In this document: positions 45,319-54,245 of the stretch, piece after piece
How positions within the stretch are numbered: the first letter of the stretch is position 1
Layout of the letters: each line of letters opens with the position of its first letter
Source: DATKPA01 sp051955985
GTDB lineage: Bacteria > Planctomycetota > Phycisphaerae > WQYP01
DNA: 64,000 bases
Assembly: GCA_051955985.1 (NCBI GenBank)
Contig: JBQCGD010000136.1
Span: 1 to 64,000, forward strand
Reading direction: 5' to 3'
The notes under the pieces: generated by a model
The model's input: the letters and a program-made list of their open reading frames with translations, nothing else
Database searches by the model: none
What the model was told of the DNA's origin: nothing
Program-made: the position numbers and the translations under genes

Positions 45319-46773
45319 ATGTTCAGCAAACCTGCCCGAACATTTGCCCTGGTCGCTGTCTTCCTCAACGCCCAGACCACCGCACTCCTCGCCCAGTCGG
45401 CCCCACCCGCCACCGCTCCTTCCACCGCCGCCGCGCCTCCCGTCTCCCCCGCCGAACTCGAACAGATCGTCGCCTCCATCGCGCTCTACCCCGACCCCCT
45501 CCTCACCCAGATTTTCATGGCCTCCACTTACCCCCTCGAAATCGTCCAGGCCGACCGCTTCGCCAAGGCCAACCCCAAGCTGACGGGCAACGCCCTTACC
45601 GCGGAGCTCGAAAAGCAACCCTGGGATGCCTCCGTCAAATCCCTCGTCCAGTTCCCCACGGTGCTCGCCATGCTCAGCGAGAAACTCGACTCCACCATCA
45701 AGCTCGGCGATGCCTTCCTCGACAACCAGCAAGCCGTCATGGACGCCGTCCAGCGCCTCCGCGCCAAGGCCAAAGAGAAGGGAAACCTCGAGTCCAACCA
45801 GCAGCAAATCGTCAACGTTCAACCGCCGCCCGCCGACGCCACCACCACCCAGACCCAGATCATCACCATCCAGCCCGCGAATCCCCAGGTCGTCTACGTC
45901 CCCACCTACAACCCCACCGTCGTCTACGGCACTTGGCCCTATCCCGCCTATCCTCCCTACGCCTACTATCCCCCCGGATACGTCGCCGGAACCGCCCTCG
46001 TCAGCTTCGGTGTCGGCATGGCCGTCGGCGCCGCCTGGGGATACGCCTGGGGAAACAGCGACTGGGGTCACTGCGATGTCGATGTCGATTACAACCGCAA
46101 CACCAACATCAACAACAACATCGACCGCTCCAAGTACCAGGAACGTGCAAACCAGGCGCGCCAGAACGGCCAGGCGCGCCAGGGCGACCGCCAAACCAAC
46201 CGCGATACGCGCCAAGGCGACCGTCAAACCAGTCGCGACACCCGCCAGGGCAATCGCGGAAACTCCTGGCAGCACGACCCCTCCCACCGCCAGGGCGTCG
46301 CCTACCGCGACAACCAGACCTCCCAGCGCTTCGGCGGCGCCGACAACCGTGCCGTTCAATCCCGCGAAGCCTACCGCGGCCGCGCCGACGCCGGTCGCCA
46401 GCAGATCAATAGCGGCGCCGCCAATCAATTCCGCGGACAGAACGCCCCCGCCCCCTCCAACCGCGCCGATTTCGGCGGCTCCCAGAACCGGCAGGGAACA
46501 CGCCAATCCGCCAGCCCCGGGCAGAACCGCCCCTCCAACAACGGCTTCGGCAATTCCGCCTCCAACCGCGCCTCGGGTGGCGCATCCAACCGCGCTGCCG
46601 GCGGCAGCAGCGGCGGCTTCAACGGCGTTGGCGGTGGCGGTAACTCCACCCGCAGCGCCAGCCAGCGCGGCAGCACCAGCCGCAGCTCCGGCGCCGCTAG
46701 ATCCAGCGGTGCTGCTCGTTCCAGCGGCGCCGCCCGTGGCGGAGGCGGCCGCGGCGGAGGCGGCCGCCGCTGA
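45319..46773 (+). CDS. DUF3300 secreted protein with low-complexity C-terminus
   Basis: A 484-residue exported protein. After the signal peptide, residues about 45-230 are the DUF3300 domain (LEQIVASIALYPDPLLTQIF, WDASVKSLVQFPTVLAMLSE, PQVVYVPTYNPTVVYGTWPY). A Tyr/Pro-rich bridge and a Gly/Ala-rich membrane-like stretch follow, then a long Arg/Asn/Gln/Ser/Gly region with short repeats (RQGDRQTNRDT, then RQGDRQTSRDT; SSGAAR three times) and a poly-Gly-Arg end. The tail looks disordered and strongly basic. DUF3300 and DUF2950 genes are commonly neighbours, as here; neither function is known. Confidence 0.88.
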   Translation: MFSKPARTFALVAVFLNAQTTALLAQSAPPATAPSTAAAPPVSPAELEQIVASIALYPDPLLTQIFMASTYPLEIVQADRFAKANPKLTGNALTAELEKQPWDASVKSLVQFPTVLAMLSEKLDSTIKLGDAFLDNQQAVMDAVQRLRAKAKEKGNLESNQQQIVNVQPPPADATTTQTQIITIQPANPQVVYVPTYNPTVVYGTWPYPAYPPYAYYPPGYVAGTALVSFGVGMAVGAAWGYAWGNSDWGHCDVDVDYNRNTNINNNIDRSKYQERANQARQNGQARQGDRQTNRDTRQGDRQTSRDTRQGNRGNSWQHDPSHRQGVAYRDNQTSQRFGGADNRAVQSREAYRGRADAGRQQINSGAANQFRGQNAPAPSNRADFGGSQNRQGTRQSASPGQNRPSNNGFGNSASNRASGGASNRAAGGSSGGFNGVGGGGNSTRSASQRGSTSRSSGAARSSGAARSSGAARGGGGRGGGGRR

Positions 46774-46853
46774 ACCCACAACCCCGTATCCCCTTCGTCC
46801 GCTTCGTACTCTCTGATCTCCCTCGTTCTCCCTCTTGTTGCGAGGAACCCACC

Positions 46854-47867
46854 ATGTGCCTTCCTGCCTTCCGCAAAAATCCCGCCTTGATCACCTTCGT
46901 CTTCCTCACCTCGCTTCTCTTCGGCGGCTGCGCTTCCCAGAAAACCTTCCCCACCCCTGACGATGCCGTCACCGCCTTCGTCGCCTCCCTCCGAAACAAC
47001 GACCACAACACCACCCAGAAAATCCTCGGCCCCGCAGGCGACGAAATCCTCTTCTCCGGCGACCCCGTCGAGGTCGACGCTGGCATTGCAAAGTTCCTCG
47101 CCGCCTTCGACGACCAGCACCAGCTCGCCGCAAACAACGATGGCACCGTCACCCTCACCGTCGGTAACGACAACTGGCCGATGCCCATCCCCCTCGCGCA
47201 AAACAACAGAAATCTCTGGTACTTCGACACTGCCGCCGGCAAAGACGAAATCCTCAACCGCCGCATCGGTCGCAACGAACTCGATACCATCCAGACCATG
47301 CTCGCCATCAACGACGCCCAGCACGAATACGCCCAGGCCGACCCCGACCACGATGGCGTCCCCGCCTACGCCCAGAAATTCATCTCCGACCCCGGCAGGA
47401 AAAACGGCCTCTATTGGCCCGCTGAACCCGGACAGCCGCAAAGCCCCCTCGGCCCCCTCGTCGCCGCCGCAACCGCCCAGGGCTACTCCGCCGAAAACGC
47501 CAAACCCCAGGCCTACCGCGGCTACTTCTACCGCATGCTCACCTCCCAGGGCCCCGACGCTCCCGGCGGCCAACGCGACTACCTTCTCAACGCCCACATG
47601 CTCGGCGGATTCGCCGCTATCGCCTACCCAGCCACCTATGGCAACTCCGGCATCATGACCTTCCTCATCAACCAGGACGGCACCCTCTACCAGCGCGACC
47701 TCGGCCCGGACACCCCCGCCCTCGCCTCCAAAATCCCCAGCTTCAACCCCGACGCCGCTTGGTCCAAAGTCCCCCCGCAGGACGAGACCCCGCCTGCCCC
47801 CGACGCCACGACTCAGCCCGCCGGTTACAACGCCACAGCTCGACCCGAGACGCCTGCAACCCCGTAA
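46854..47867 (+). CDS. DUF2950 lipoprotein
   Basis: A 337-residue lipoprotein (lipobox FGGC, C26). DUF2950 hallmarks are FPTPDDAVTAFVASLRNND, NRRIGRNELDTIQTMLAIND, DGVPAYAQKFISDPGRKNGL, GYFYRMLTSQGPDAPGG and YGNSGIMTFLINQDGTLYQ. Start ATG after GAGGAA. It is the partner of the DUF3300 gene 80 bases upstream, so probably an envelope-located two-gene system of unknown role. The Pro/Thr-rich C-terminal tail is extra. Confidence 0.88.
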   Translation: MCLPAFRKNPALITFVFLTSLLFGGCASQKTFPTPDDAVTAFVASLRNNDHNTTQKILGPAGDEILFSGDPVEVDAGIAKFLAAFDDQHQLAANNDGTVTLTVGNDNWPMPIPLAQNNRNLWYFDTAAGKDEILNRRIGRNELDTIQTMLAINDAQHEYAQADPDHDGVPAYAQKFISDPGRKNGLYWPAEPGQPQSPLGPLVAAATAQGYSAENAKPQAYRGYFYRMLTSQGPDAPGGQRDYLLNAHMLGGFAAIAYPATYGNSGIMTFLINQDGTLYQRDLGPDTPALASKIPSFNPDAAWSKVPPQDETPPAPDATTQPAGYNATARPETPATP

Positions 47868-48001
47868 ACCACTCGCCGGCCGCCACAACCTCCCCGCCGC
47901 CGAAACCTCCTCCGGTTTCTCGACGACTCCATTTCTGGTAGATTCCGTCCTGAAGACTCGCTCCTGGCGATCTTCCCCCGGGATCTTGAATCCCACTCCT
48001 C

Positions 48002-48075
48002 GCGGTCGTAGCTCAGTTGGATAGAGCGGCGGTTTCCTAAACCGCAGGTCGCGCGTTCGAGTCGCGCCGGCCGCA
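48002..48075 (+). tRNA. tRNA-Arg (anticodon CCT)
   Basis: A cloverleaf can be folded by eye: 7-bp acceptor GCGGTCG/CGGCCGC (one G-U), D arm GCTC/GAGC, anticodon stem GCGGT/ACCGC with loop TTCCTAA (anticodon CCT), T arm GCGCG/CGCGC with TTCGAGT, discriminator A. No CCA is encoded. The ribD start codon follows after only two bases. Confidence 0.95.
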
Positions 48076-48077
48076 TT

Positions 48078-49244
48078 GTGAAAAACATCTCCCCCGCTGA
48101 CATCCGCTTCATGGCACGCGCCCTCAACCTCGCACGTCGAGGCCAGGGCGCCGTCGAACCCAACCCCATGGTCGGCGCTCTCGTCGTCCGCAACAACAAA
48201 ATCGTCGGCAAAGGCTACCACCGCCAGTTCGGCGGCCCCCACGCCGAAGTCCACGCCCTCCGCAGCGCCGGCCCCAATGCCCGCGGCGCCACCCTCTACG
48301 TCACCCTCGAACCCTGCTGCCACTGGGGCAAAACCCCGCCCTGCACCGACGCCATCCTCGCCGCCGGCATCACACGCGTCGTCGTCGCCATGGTCGACCC
48401 CTTCGCCGCCGTCCACGGAAAAGGCATCCGCCTCCTCAAACGCCGCGGCCTCCAGGTCGACGTCGGCCTCCTCGAAAATTCCGCCCGCGCCCTCAACGCC
48501 CCCTTCATCACCCGCCTCACCCAACACCGCCCCTTCGTCATCGCCAAGTGGGCTCAAAGTCTCGACGGTTGCATCGCCCTCGCCAACGGCGAATCCAAGT
48601 GGATCAGCTCCGAAACCTCCCGCGCCTTCGTCCAGCAACTCCGCGGCCGCATGGACGCCATCCTCATCGGCCGCGCCACCGCCGAAAAAGACGACCCCCT
48701 CCTCATGGCCCGCCCCGCGCGCGGCGCCGACATCCACCGCATCGCTACCCGCATCATCCTCGACTCCCACTGCCGCCTCGCCCCCGACAGCCAGCTCGCC
48801 CGCACCATTCCCTTCGCCCCCCTCATGATCATCCACGCCAAAAAACTCCCGCCCGCCGCCGAAAAACGCCGACGCACTCTCGAATCCAAAGGCGCCATGA
48901 CCATCCCCATCCGCACCCACCCCGACGGCCGCCTCCACCTCCCCGAACTCCTCAAATTCCTCGCCGCCCGCGACTACACCAACCTCCTCGTCGAAGGCGG
49001 CCCCGAAACCATGGCCTCCTTCCTCGCCGCCGACCTCATCGACGAAGCCCACATCTTCATCGCCCCCATCCTCATCGGCGGCCAAAACGCCCGCCACGCG
49101 GTAGGGGGGCCAGACCTCCAAAAACTCGCCAAGGCCCCCCGCCTCGAATTCACCGCCGCCACCCGCTCCGGCATCGACGTCCACCTAACCGCCCGCCGCC
49201 CCCAAGTGGAGCCGACGCCCCCGTCGGCTAAGTCGAAAAAGTAA
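48078..49244 (+). CDS. ribD: Bifunctional riboflavin biosynthesis deaminase/reductase
   Basis: A 388-residue enzyme for steps two and three of riboflavin synthesis. The N-terminal deaminase has zinc ligands H55 (in HAEVHAL), C80 and C89 (LEPCCHWGKTPPC) and the family start DIRFMARALNLARRGQG then VEPNPMVGA. The C-terminal reductase (FVIAKWAQSLDG, RMDAILIGRATAEKDDPLL, NLLVEGGPETMASFLAADL) is complete. GTG at 48078 is chosen to keep the family N-terminus. The last 12 codons are supplied by an interspersed hairpin repeat (VEPTPPSAKSKK). Confidence 0.93.
   Translation: MKNISPADIRFMARALNLARRGQGAVEPNPMVGALVVRNNKIVGKGYHRQFGGPHAEVHALRSAGPNARGATLYVTLEPCCHWGKTPPCTDAILAAGITRVVVAMVDPFAAVHGKGIRLLKRRGLQVDVGLLENSARALNAPFITRLTQHRPFVIAKWAQSLDGCIALANGESKWISSETSRAFVQQLRGRMDAILIGRATAEKDDPLLMARPARGADIHRIATRIILDSHCRLAPDSQLARTIPFAPLMIIHAKKLPPAAEKRRRTLESKGAMTIPIRTHPDGRLHLPELLKFLAARDYTNLLVEGGPETMASFLAADLIDEAHIFIAPILIGGQNARHAVGGPDLQKLAKAPRLEFTAATRSGIDVHLTARRPQVEPTPPSAKSKK
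49204..49241 (+). repeat. GCCGACG-CCCC-CGTCGGC hairpin repeat, copy 1
   Basis: Contains AAGTGGAGCCGACGCCCCCG followed by TCGGCTAAGTCGAA. Nearly identical to the copy at 50869-50905. It supplies the C-terminal codons of ribD. Confidence 0.75.
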
Positions 49245-49300
49245 GATAATCCCGAAGCAACCCAACACAACCCCCAGCACCAGTGCGGCTCCGCGGAACC

Positions 49301-49334
49301 CAAATCAAAATTCGAAAATCAAAAATCGAAAATC
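49301..49334. repeat. AAAATC/AAAAATCG tandem in convergent gap
   Basis: A/T-rich run with repeated AAAATC, TTCGAAAATC and AAAAATCG words between the convergent ribD and amine oxidase genes. A short interspersed-type sequence that stands out from the GC-rich surroundings. Confidence 0.5.
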
Positions 49335-50814
49335 ACCCCACCCGATCCCTCGCCGCTATCCCCCTCGCCACCCCCACCCCCGTCCCCAACGCCCCCTCCA
49401 TATACCCCGGAAACCCCAGGCTCGCATACTCCCCCGCAAAATGCATCCGCCCAATCCCCTCGCGCAGCATCCGCCCGATCCCCGTCACCTGTCGAGGCGC
49501 CAAAAACGAATACCCCGCCTTCGTCCACGCATCGCTCGGCCAATTCATGAACCGCACGCCCCCCACGTTCTCCTGGTAATGCGGAAACACCCGATCCAGA
49601 AAGCTCCGGCAATACGCCTCCCGATCCGCCGGCATCCGCTCCCGCAAATGATCCGCCGCCGGCCCGCCCGAAAACCCCATCAACAAATTCCCCGGACCCG
49701 CCTGCCCAGCCGTCCCATCCCATGTCATCGCCACATCACCATCCGTCAGCCCGTCCGGCGCCAGCCCTGCCGCCTTCCAGAACGGCCCTTTCACCGCCGA
49801 CAAATACTTCACCGCCGCTCCCATCTGCGGACGCATCTCCGCCGGCAGTGGGGGGGTGAAGCGGACTTCGCCCCACATCGACGGGGGAATCGTCAGCACC
49901 ACATCCTCCGCCACATACCGCCTCCCGCTCGCCGTCGAAACCATCACCTCCTGATCCCCCATCACCACCGACACCACCGCCTCCCCCATCTGCACGCTCC
50001 CCCCCAGGCTCCGCGCCAACTTCATCGCCAGTGTCTGATTCCCGCTTAAGCATCGCACCGTCTCGCTGTCCGTCCAATACTTCTCCACCCCGCCCGCCTT
50101 CACCATCGTCAGAAACGCCAGCGAACTCTGCCTCTCCAGCGGTACCCCCTCGTTCGACTCCAGCTCCGCCCGAATCGCCCGCTTCGCCACGTGCGACACA
50201 TCCAGCCCCGCAAACCAATCCCCCATCGACCGCGCATCCAGCGACTCCGCCTGCGGCGTCTTCCACGGCTCAATCGCATTCACCCCCCGCGCCGCCTCAT
50301 TCAAAGTTCCAAACGCCGCATCCATCTCCTTGTAAAGCTTCTCCGTCTCCTCCGTCTCCAGCCGCCGCCCCCCGATCACCACCGGCGCCGCCAGCGATTC
50401 ATCCTCCGGAATCGCCTTCAAATCCAGTCTGAACTTCGCCCCATAACTCATCCACGTCGGATGATTCGTCCCGATCAACTCGCCGCCCCCCTCCACATGT
50501 TTCCCCGCCACCATGTCCGTAAACGTCAGCACCCGCCCGCCCACCCGATTCCGCGCCTCCAGCACCACCACCTGGTACCCCACGCTCCGCAACTCATACG
50601 CGCACGCCAGCCCCGCAAAACCCGCCCCAATCACCACCACCCGCCGCCCATTCTCTCGAATCGAAAACGCCTCCCCCGAATTCCCCGCGCTGCAATTGCT
50701 CAACAGCAACCCCCCCGACGCCGCCAGCGCCCCCGTCAACAACTCCCGCCGCGAAATCCCCCGCAGCTTCGGATCATACCGCCACGCCAACCGCCCATAG
50801 ATCGACTGCGCCAT
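49333..50814 (-). CDS. Flavin-containing amine oxidase, Tat-exported
   Basis: A 493-residue FAD-dependent amine oxidase/monoamine-oxidase-like protein. Start ATG 50814 follows GGGAGGATGTG. The N-terminus has SRRELL (21-26), a hydrophobic run (TGALAASGGLLL) and a lipobox-like LSNC (C41), read as a Tat signal, possibly lipoprotein. The Rossmann motif is VVVIGAGFAGLACAYEL with VVLEARNRVGGRV; the C-terminal FAD contact is MHFAGEYASLGFPGYMEGAL. Likely oxidises an amine or related substrate outside the cytoplasm. Substrate unknown. Confidence 0.85.
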   Translation of the reverse strand: MAQSIYGRLAWRYDPKLRGISRRELLTGALAASGGLLLSNCSAGNSGEAFSIRENGRRVVVIGAGFAGLACAYELRSVGYQVVVLEARNRVGGRVLTFTDMVAGKHVEGGGELIGTNHPTWMSYGAKFRLDLKAIPEDESLAAPVVIGGRRLETEETEKLYKEMDAAFGTLNEAARGVNAIEPWKTPQAESLDARSMGDWFAGLDVSHVAKRAIRAELESNEGVPLERQSSLAFLTMVKAGGVEKYWTDSETVRCLSGNQTLAMKLARSLGGSVQMGEAVVSVVMGDQEVMVSTASGRRYVAEDVVLTIPPSMWGEVRFTPPLPAEMRPQMGAAVKYLSAVKGPFWKAAGLAPDGLTDGDVAMTWDGTAGQAGPGNLLMGFSGGPAADHLRERMPADREAYCRSFLDRVFPHYQENVGGVRFMNWPSDAWTKAGYSFLAPRQVTGIGRMLREGIGRMHFAGEYASLGFPGYMEGALGTGVGVARGIAARDRVG

Positions 50815-50868
50815 CACATCCTCCCTCAATCTCATCATCAGAACGGGAGGAGTATACCGCCAAGTGGG

Positions 50869-50905
50869 GCCGACGCCCCCGTCGGCCAAGTCGAACCAGA
50901 AAAAC
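50869..50905 (+). repeat. GCCGACG-CCCC-CGTCGGC hairpin repeat, copy 2
   Basis: CAAGTGGGGCCGACGCCCCC followed by GTCGGCCAAGTCGAAC. Same element as at 49204, here upstream of the amine oxidase start and not in a gene. Confidence 0.75.
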
Positions 50906-51005
50906 CCTCCCCAAACCCCCCGGACATACCCCAACGCTTGCGTCGTCGCGAACCGCCCATGTCACATACTGCATCTCACCGACAGCCAAAAGAAACCCCT
51001 CCACC

Positions 51006-51044
51006 CCCTTCGTGGCCCTTCGTGCCTTCGTGTTTAAAGTAGTC
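51006..51044 (+). repeat. TTCGTG-type tandem repeat, copy 2
   Basis: Consecutive CCTTCGTGG, CCCTTCGTG and CCTTCGTG units, then TTTAAAGTAGTC and a G-rich run. Confidence 0.65.
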
Positions 51045-51071
51045 GGGGAGGGGGGGGAGAGCTCCACCGCA

Positions 51072-51111
51072 AAAAAATCGCCGGCGGCCCATGCAATCGG
51101 AAGCCGCCGGC
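51072..51111 (-). terminator. Intrinsic terminator of the GT/FAD fusion gene
   Basis: On the minus strand a 9-bp GCCGGCGGC/GCCGCCGGC stem followed by GATTTTTTT, beginning about 43 bases after the stop codon at 51155. Confidence 0.8.
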
Positions 51112-51154
51112 AACAAGAGGGAACAGTGATATTCTCAATCCGCTCTAACCCAAA

Positions 51155-54034
51155 TCACCGAATCCCTTCCTTCACAGACGCACGATCCCCACTCCCCACC
51201 CCTTTCGCCGTCCACCCCTTCTCGCTCGCATCCCGCAGCCGCGCCGCCGTCGGAATCGCCGGAGCCGCCGCCTTCGCCTGCAGCTTCCGCACTTCCTCCG
51301 CACCGCGCTTCCCCGCCAAAAACGCGTGATCCGAGTTGTAATACTCCCATTCGCTGTACCGCCCAACCAGCACAATATCATGCTGCTTCAGCCACTCGCG
51401 AATGATCGCAATATTCTTCGGCCGCGCGTGGTCATACACCACGTACGCATACGGCATGTCCACCACGTTCGCGCAAATCACGTCGTCCTCGTCCTTGATG
51501 AACCCCACCCGCTTCGCATCCTCCACGCAAAGCTTGATCAGCTCATCCCCATCGCAAGGCAGCGGCTTCTGCGGCCCATAGGTGATCTCGCACGTGAACC
51601 CGAACCCGCCCTTCGCATTGCAGTGCGGGCTCGCATTCCCCTGCACAAAAATCCGATGGAACACCGTGTCTTCCGGATAATAAATCCAGTGCTTCTCCGT
51701 GACATTCTCGCGATTCACCCCGATGTTCACGCACTTCACCGACGTGTGCCGCAACCCCGCCGCCGCCTTCCGCACTTCCTCCGGCGCCTCTTCGCCCGCC
51801 ATCCGGATCAACACCGGCAGCGGCATCGTCGAAATCAACTGCTCATAAGAAACCGTCTGCCCCGTCGACAGCGTCAGCGTCTTCTTCTTCGGCGAGAAAC
51901 CCACCACCCGCGTGTTCAGCATCAACTGATCCTTCACATGCGGCAGGAACCCGTCCATCAGTGCCTGGAACCCGCCCTTCAGCGGATACCCGAAACGCGC
52001 ATTCGGACCCATCGGCGGCGGCACCGGCTCCAGCGCCCCCTGGATCATCTCTTCCAGGTCCGGCAGCGGCACCCGGCCCCCCAGCCAACTCGTCTCCATC
52101 TCCTTCAAATCCACCGCCCAGATCTTCCGGTTGTACGGCACCGCAAAATGCTTCGCGATCCCCCAGCCCCACACCTTGTAAATAAACTCCTCAAAATTCT
52201 GCGGCTCATCCGAATTCGACTTAGCGCCAATGGCAGACTTCTCCACCATCTTCACTTCCGACTCCGCAATCCCATCCCCGCAGCAATCCTCCAGCTTCCC
52301 CTTCCCATTCGTCGAGCACGCCTTCGCATGCCCGTTCCCCTTGGAAGAATGCCCATTCCCATTCGCATTCCCATTGGAATGCCCATTCGCATGCCCGTTC
52401 CCACTCGCATGCCCATTCCCCCCGTTCATCCCCGCCGTCCCCGTCAGCGACCCGCCCGATCCCCCATGCAGCTTCTTCGCATGGTCATCCGCCTTCGTTT
52501 TCAGGCTCCCGAACCGCGCCTCGATCGCCCCCACGATGCATTCCTTCACCGTCTGCGGTGGCAACCCATACAACGCTCCCTGGAACGGATACCGCGTGTA
52601 CACGTTCTTGCTGAACACCCACGCTTCGCGATTTTGCCAGTGAATGTTGTCTCCCAGCAGCATCTTGTACATCTGGTGCACATACGGATCGTTCGAAAAC
52701 ATGATGTGGCCCGCGTAATCAAACGTGAACCCCTTGTCCTCGATCGACCGGCACCATCCGCCCACCCGATCATTCTGGTCAATCAGCAACGCATCCTCCC
52801 CCAGGTGATACGTCGCGCTCAAACCCGTCGGCCCCGCACCAATCACCGCCACGCGCGCCTCAATCCCATCGCTTTTTTTTGAAGCGCCCACGCCCGCACC
52901 GCCAGCACCCCCGTTCGCCCGGCTCTCAACCGCATCATCAATCAACTGGTTCATCGCATCCGCTGTCGCGTCCCAGCTCGTGCGCGAAAGAACCTCACGC
53001 ATTCGTTCGATGCGCTTTTCCCGTTCTTCCACGCCCATCGCCAGCGCCTTCTCGCAGCCTGCAATGAACTCTTCCGCCGTGTCTCCCAACAGCACGACAT
53101 CTCCATACGGTTCCGCCACATCGCGAATCGGGGTGCTGACGATCTGCCGTTCCGCCGCCATGTACTCCAGCGTCTTCGTCGGGCTGATAAACTTCGTCGA
53201 TTCATTCTGCGCAAACGGCAGCAGACACACATCCCACCCCCTCAAAAACCGCGGCAACTCCGCGTACGTCCGCTGCCCCATGTAATGAATGTTCGGATTC
53301 TTCGGCAAATCATTCGGATCGATCTTCACCACCGGCCCCACCATCACAATCTGCCACTCCGGATGCGCCGCCGCCATCTTCCCCAGCAGTTCAATATCCA
53401 TCCGCTCATCAATCACCCCATAAAACCCCAGCCGCGGATGCGGAATGTTCTTCTGATCGTCCGCTTCCGGTAGCGCCGAATCGCTCTTCGCCGTCGCAAA
53501 ATGCTTCGCATCCACCGAGCTCGGGAAACAGTGCACGTTGTGATGCCGGTCCTTCTTCGCCCGGTACAAACTCGGCCCACCCGTGAACACCACGTCCGCC
53601 AGCCCCAGCAGGTTCCGCTCCATCTCCAGGATCTCTGGCGGTGCCCCCTTGAACGCCGAAAGTTCATCCATCACGTCAAACACCACCCCGTCGTGATTCA
53701 GCGCCTTCGCCAGCGGATACGCCATCGCCGTGTAGCACCACACCACGTACTTCTCGATCTTCTCCTCCGCGATGAGCTCTCTCACCATCGGAATCATCGC
53801 GTCGATCTGTTCCGGCGTGAACCCGTGCGAACGCTTGTCCGTCCGCGGCCTGCACACTGTCACGTTCTGCTCCGGTGTGCTCTTTTCCCAATGCGCAGCC
53901 CCCCCCGCATGAATCGGCTCCTCAATGAAAATGATCCGCCGGTGCTTCGCCAGCCGTGACAACAAATGCTGCGGCCGCTGGTACACAAAGTCCCAGCGGA
54001 GATGCGAGAATACGATAATCGGAAGACTATGCAT
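51155..54034 (-). CDS. Glycosyltransferase fused to FAD-dependent mutase/oxidase-like domain
   Basis: A 959-residue cytoplasmic fusion protein. Residues 1-370 are a GT-B type glycosyltransferase (FSHLRWDFVYQRPQHLLSRL, VVFDVMDELSAFKG, RLGFYGVIDERMDIELL, SPTKTLEYMAAERQIVST). After a Gly/Ala linker, a Rossmann FAD motif (VAVIGAGPTGLSATYHLGE, LIDQNDRVGGW) at about 392 opens a UDP-galactopyranose mutase/protoporphyrinogen oxidase-like domain (PYNRKIWAVDLKEMETSWLG, GRYSEWEYYNSDHAFLAGKR). Within it, about 520-575 is a low-complexity G/N/H insert (GNGHASGNGHANGHSNG). GAGGGA precedes the ATG. The combination suggests making and transferring an unusual sugar. First gene or monocistron, ended by a terminator. 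Confidence 0.82.
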   Translation of the reverse strand: MHSLPIIVFSHLRWDFVYQRPQHLLSRLAKHRRIIFIEEPIHAGGAAHWEKSTPEQNVTVCRPRTDKRSHGFTPEQIDAMIPMVRELIAEEKIEKYVVWCYTAMAYPLAKALNHDGVVFDVMDELSAFKGAPPEILEMERNLLGLADVVFTGGPSLYRAKKDRHHNVHCFPSSVDAKHFATAKSDSALPEADDQKNIPHPRLGFYGVIDERMDIELLGKMAAAHPEWQIVMVGPVVKIDPNDLPKNPNIHYMGQRTYAELPRFLRGWDVCLLPFAQNESTKFISPTKTLEYMAAERQIVSTPIRDVAEPYGDVVLLGDTAEEFIAGCEKALAMGVEEREKRIERMREVLSRTSWDATADAMNQLIDDAVESRANGGAGGAGVGASKKSDGIEARVAVIGAGPTGLSATYHLGEDALLIDQNDRVGGWCRSIEDKGFTFDYAGHIMFSNDPYVHQMYKMLLGDNIHWQNREAWVFSKNVYTRYPFQGALYGLPPQTVKECIVGAIEARFGSLKTKADDHAKKLHGGSGGSLTGTAGMNGGNGHASGNGHANGHSNGNANGNGHSSKGNGHAKACSTNGKGKLEDCCGDGIAESEVKMVEKSAIGAKSNSDEPQNFEEFIYKVWGWGIAKHFAVPYNRKIWAVDLKEMETSWLGGRVPLPDLEEMIQGALEPVPPPMGPNARFGYPLKGGFQALMDGFLPHVKDQLMLNTRVVGFSPKKKTLTLSTGQTVSYEQLISTMPLPVLIRMAGEEAPEEVRKAAAGLRHTSVKCVNIGVNRENVTEKHWIYYPEDTVFHRIFVQGNASPHCNAKGGFGFTCEITYGPQKPLPCDGDELIKLCVEDAKRVGFIKDEDDVICANVVDMPYAYVVYDHARPKNIAIIREWLKQHDIVLVGRYSEWEYYNSDHAFLAGKRGAEEVRKLQAKAAAPAIPTAARLRDASEKGWTAKGVGSGDRASVKEGIR

Positions 54035-54182
54035 GAGTTCCCTCTCGTGGATGTGAGTGCACAAAATTCGCGCTGCCGCTATGCCCGTTGGCATGCGGTG
54101 ACTCTCCTCGTTGTGTTTTCTGTATTGGCCTCAGGGGGAGGCAGTTCCGCTCCGAACGCCGAGGTCGCTAACCTCCAGCGGC

Positions 54183-54213
54183 AGGAGAGGCGTTGGTTTC
54201 TTAACGCTCTCCT
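54183..54213. terminator. Hairpin downstream of GH1-like gene 1
   Basis: AGGAGAGGCGTT pairs with AACGCTCTCCT with one bulged base and an 8-base loop. No T-run follows on either strand, so it is a possible factor-assisted terminator or mRNA 3' stabiliser. Confidence 0.4.
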
Positions 54214-54245
54214 AAACAGCAATCGACATGCCAGAGCGGTACGGC

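Larger units (their letters stand above)
50815..51154. other. Repeat-rich intergenic region
   Basis: A 340-base gap with no gene. In order it holds the GCCGACG hairpin repeat copy 2, a TTCGTG tandem copy with a G-run, and the minus-strand terminator of the glycosyltransferase/FAD fusion gene. Confidence 0.7.
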
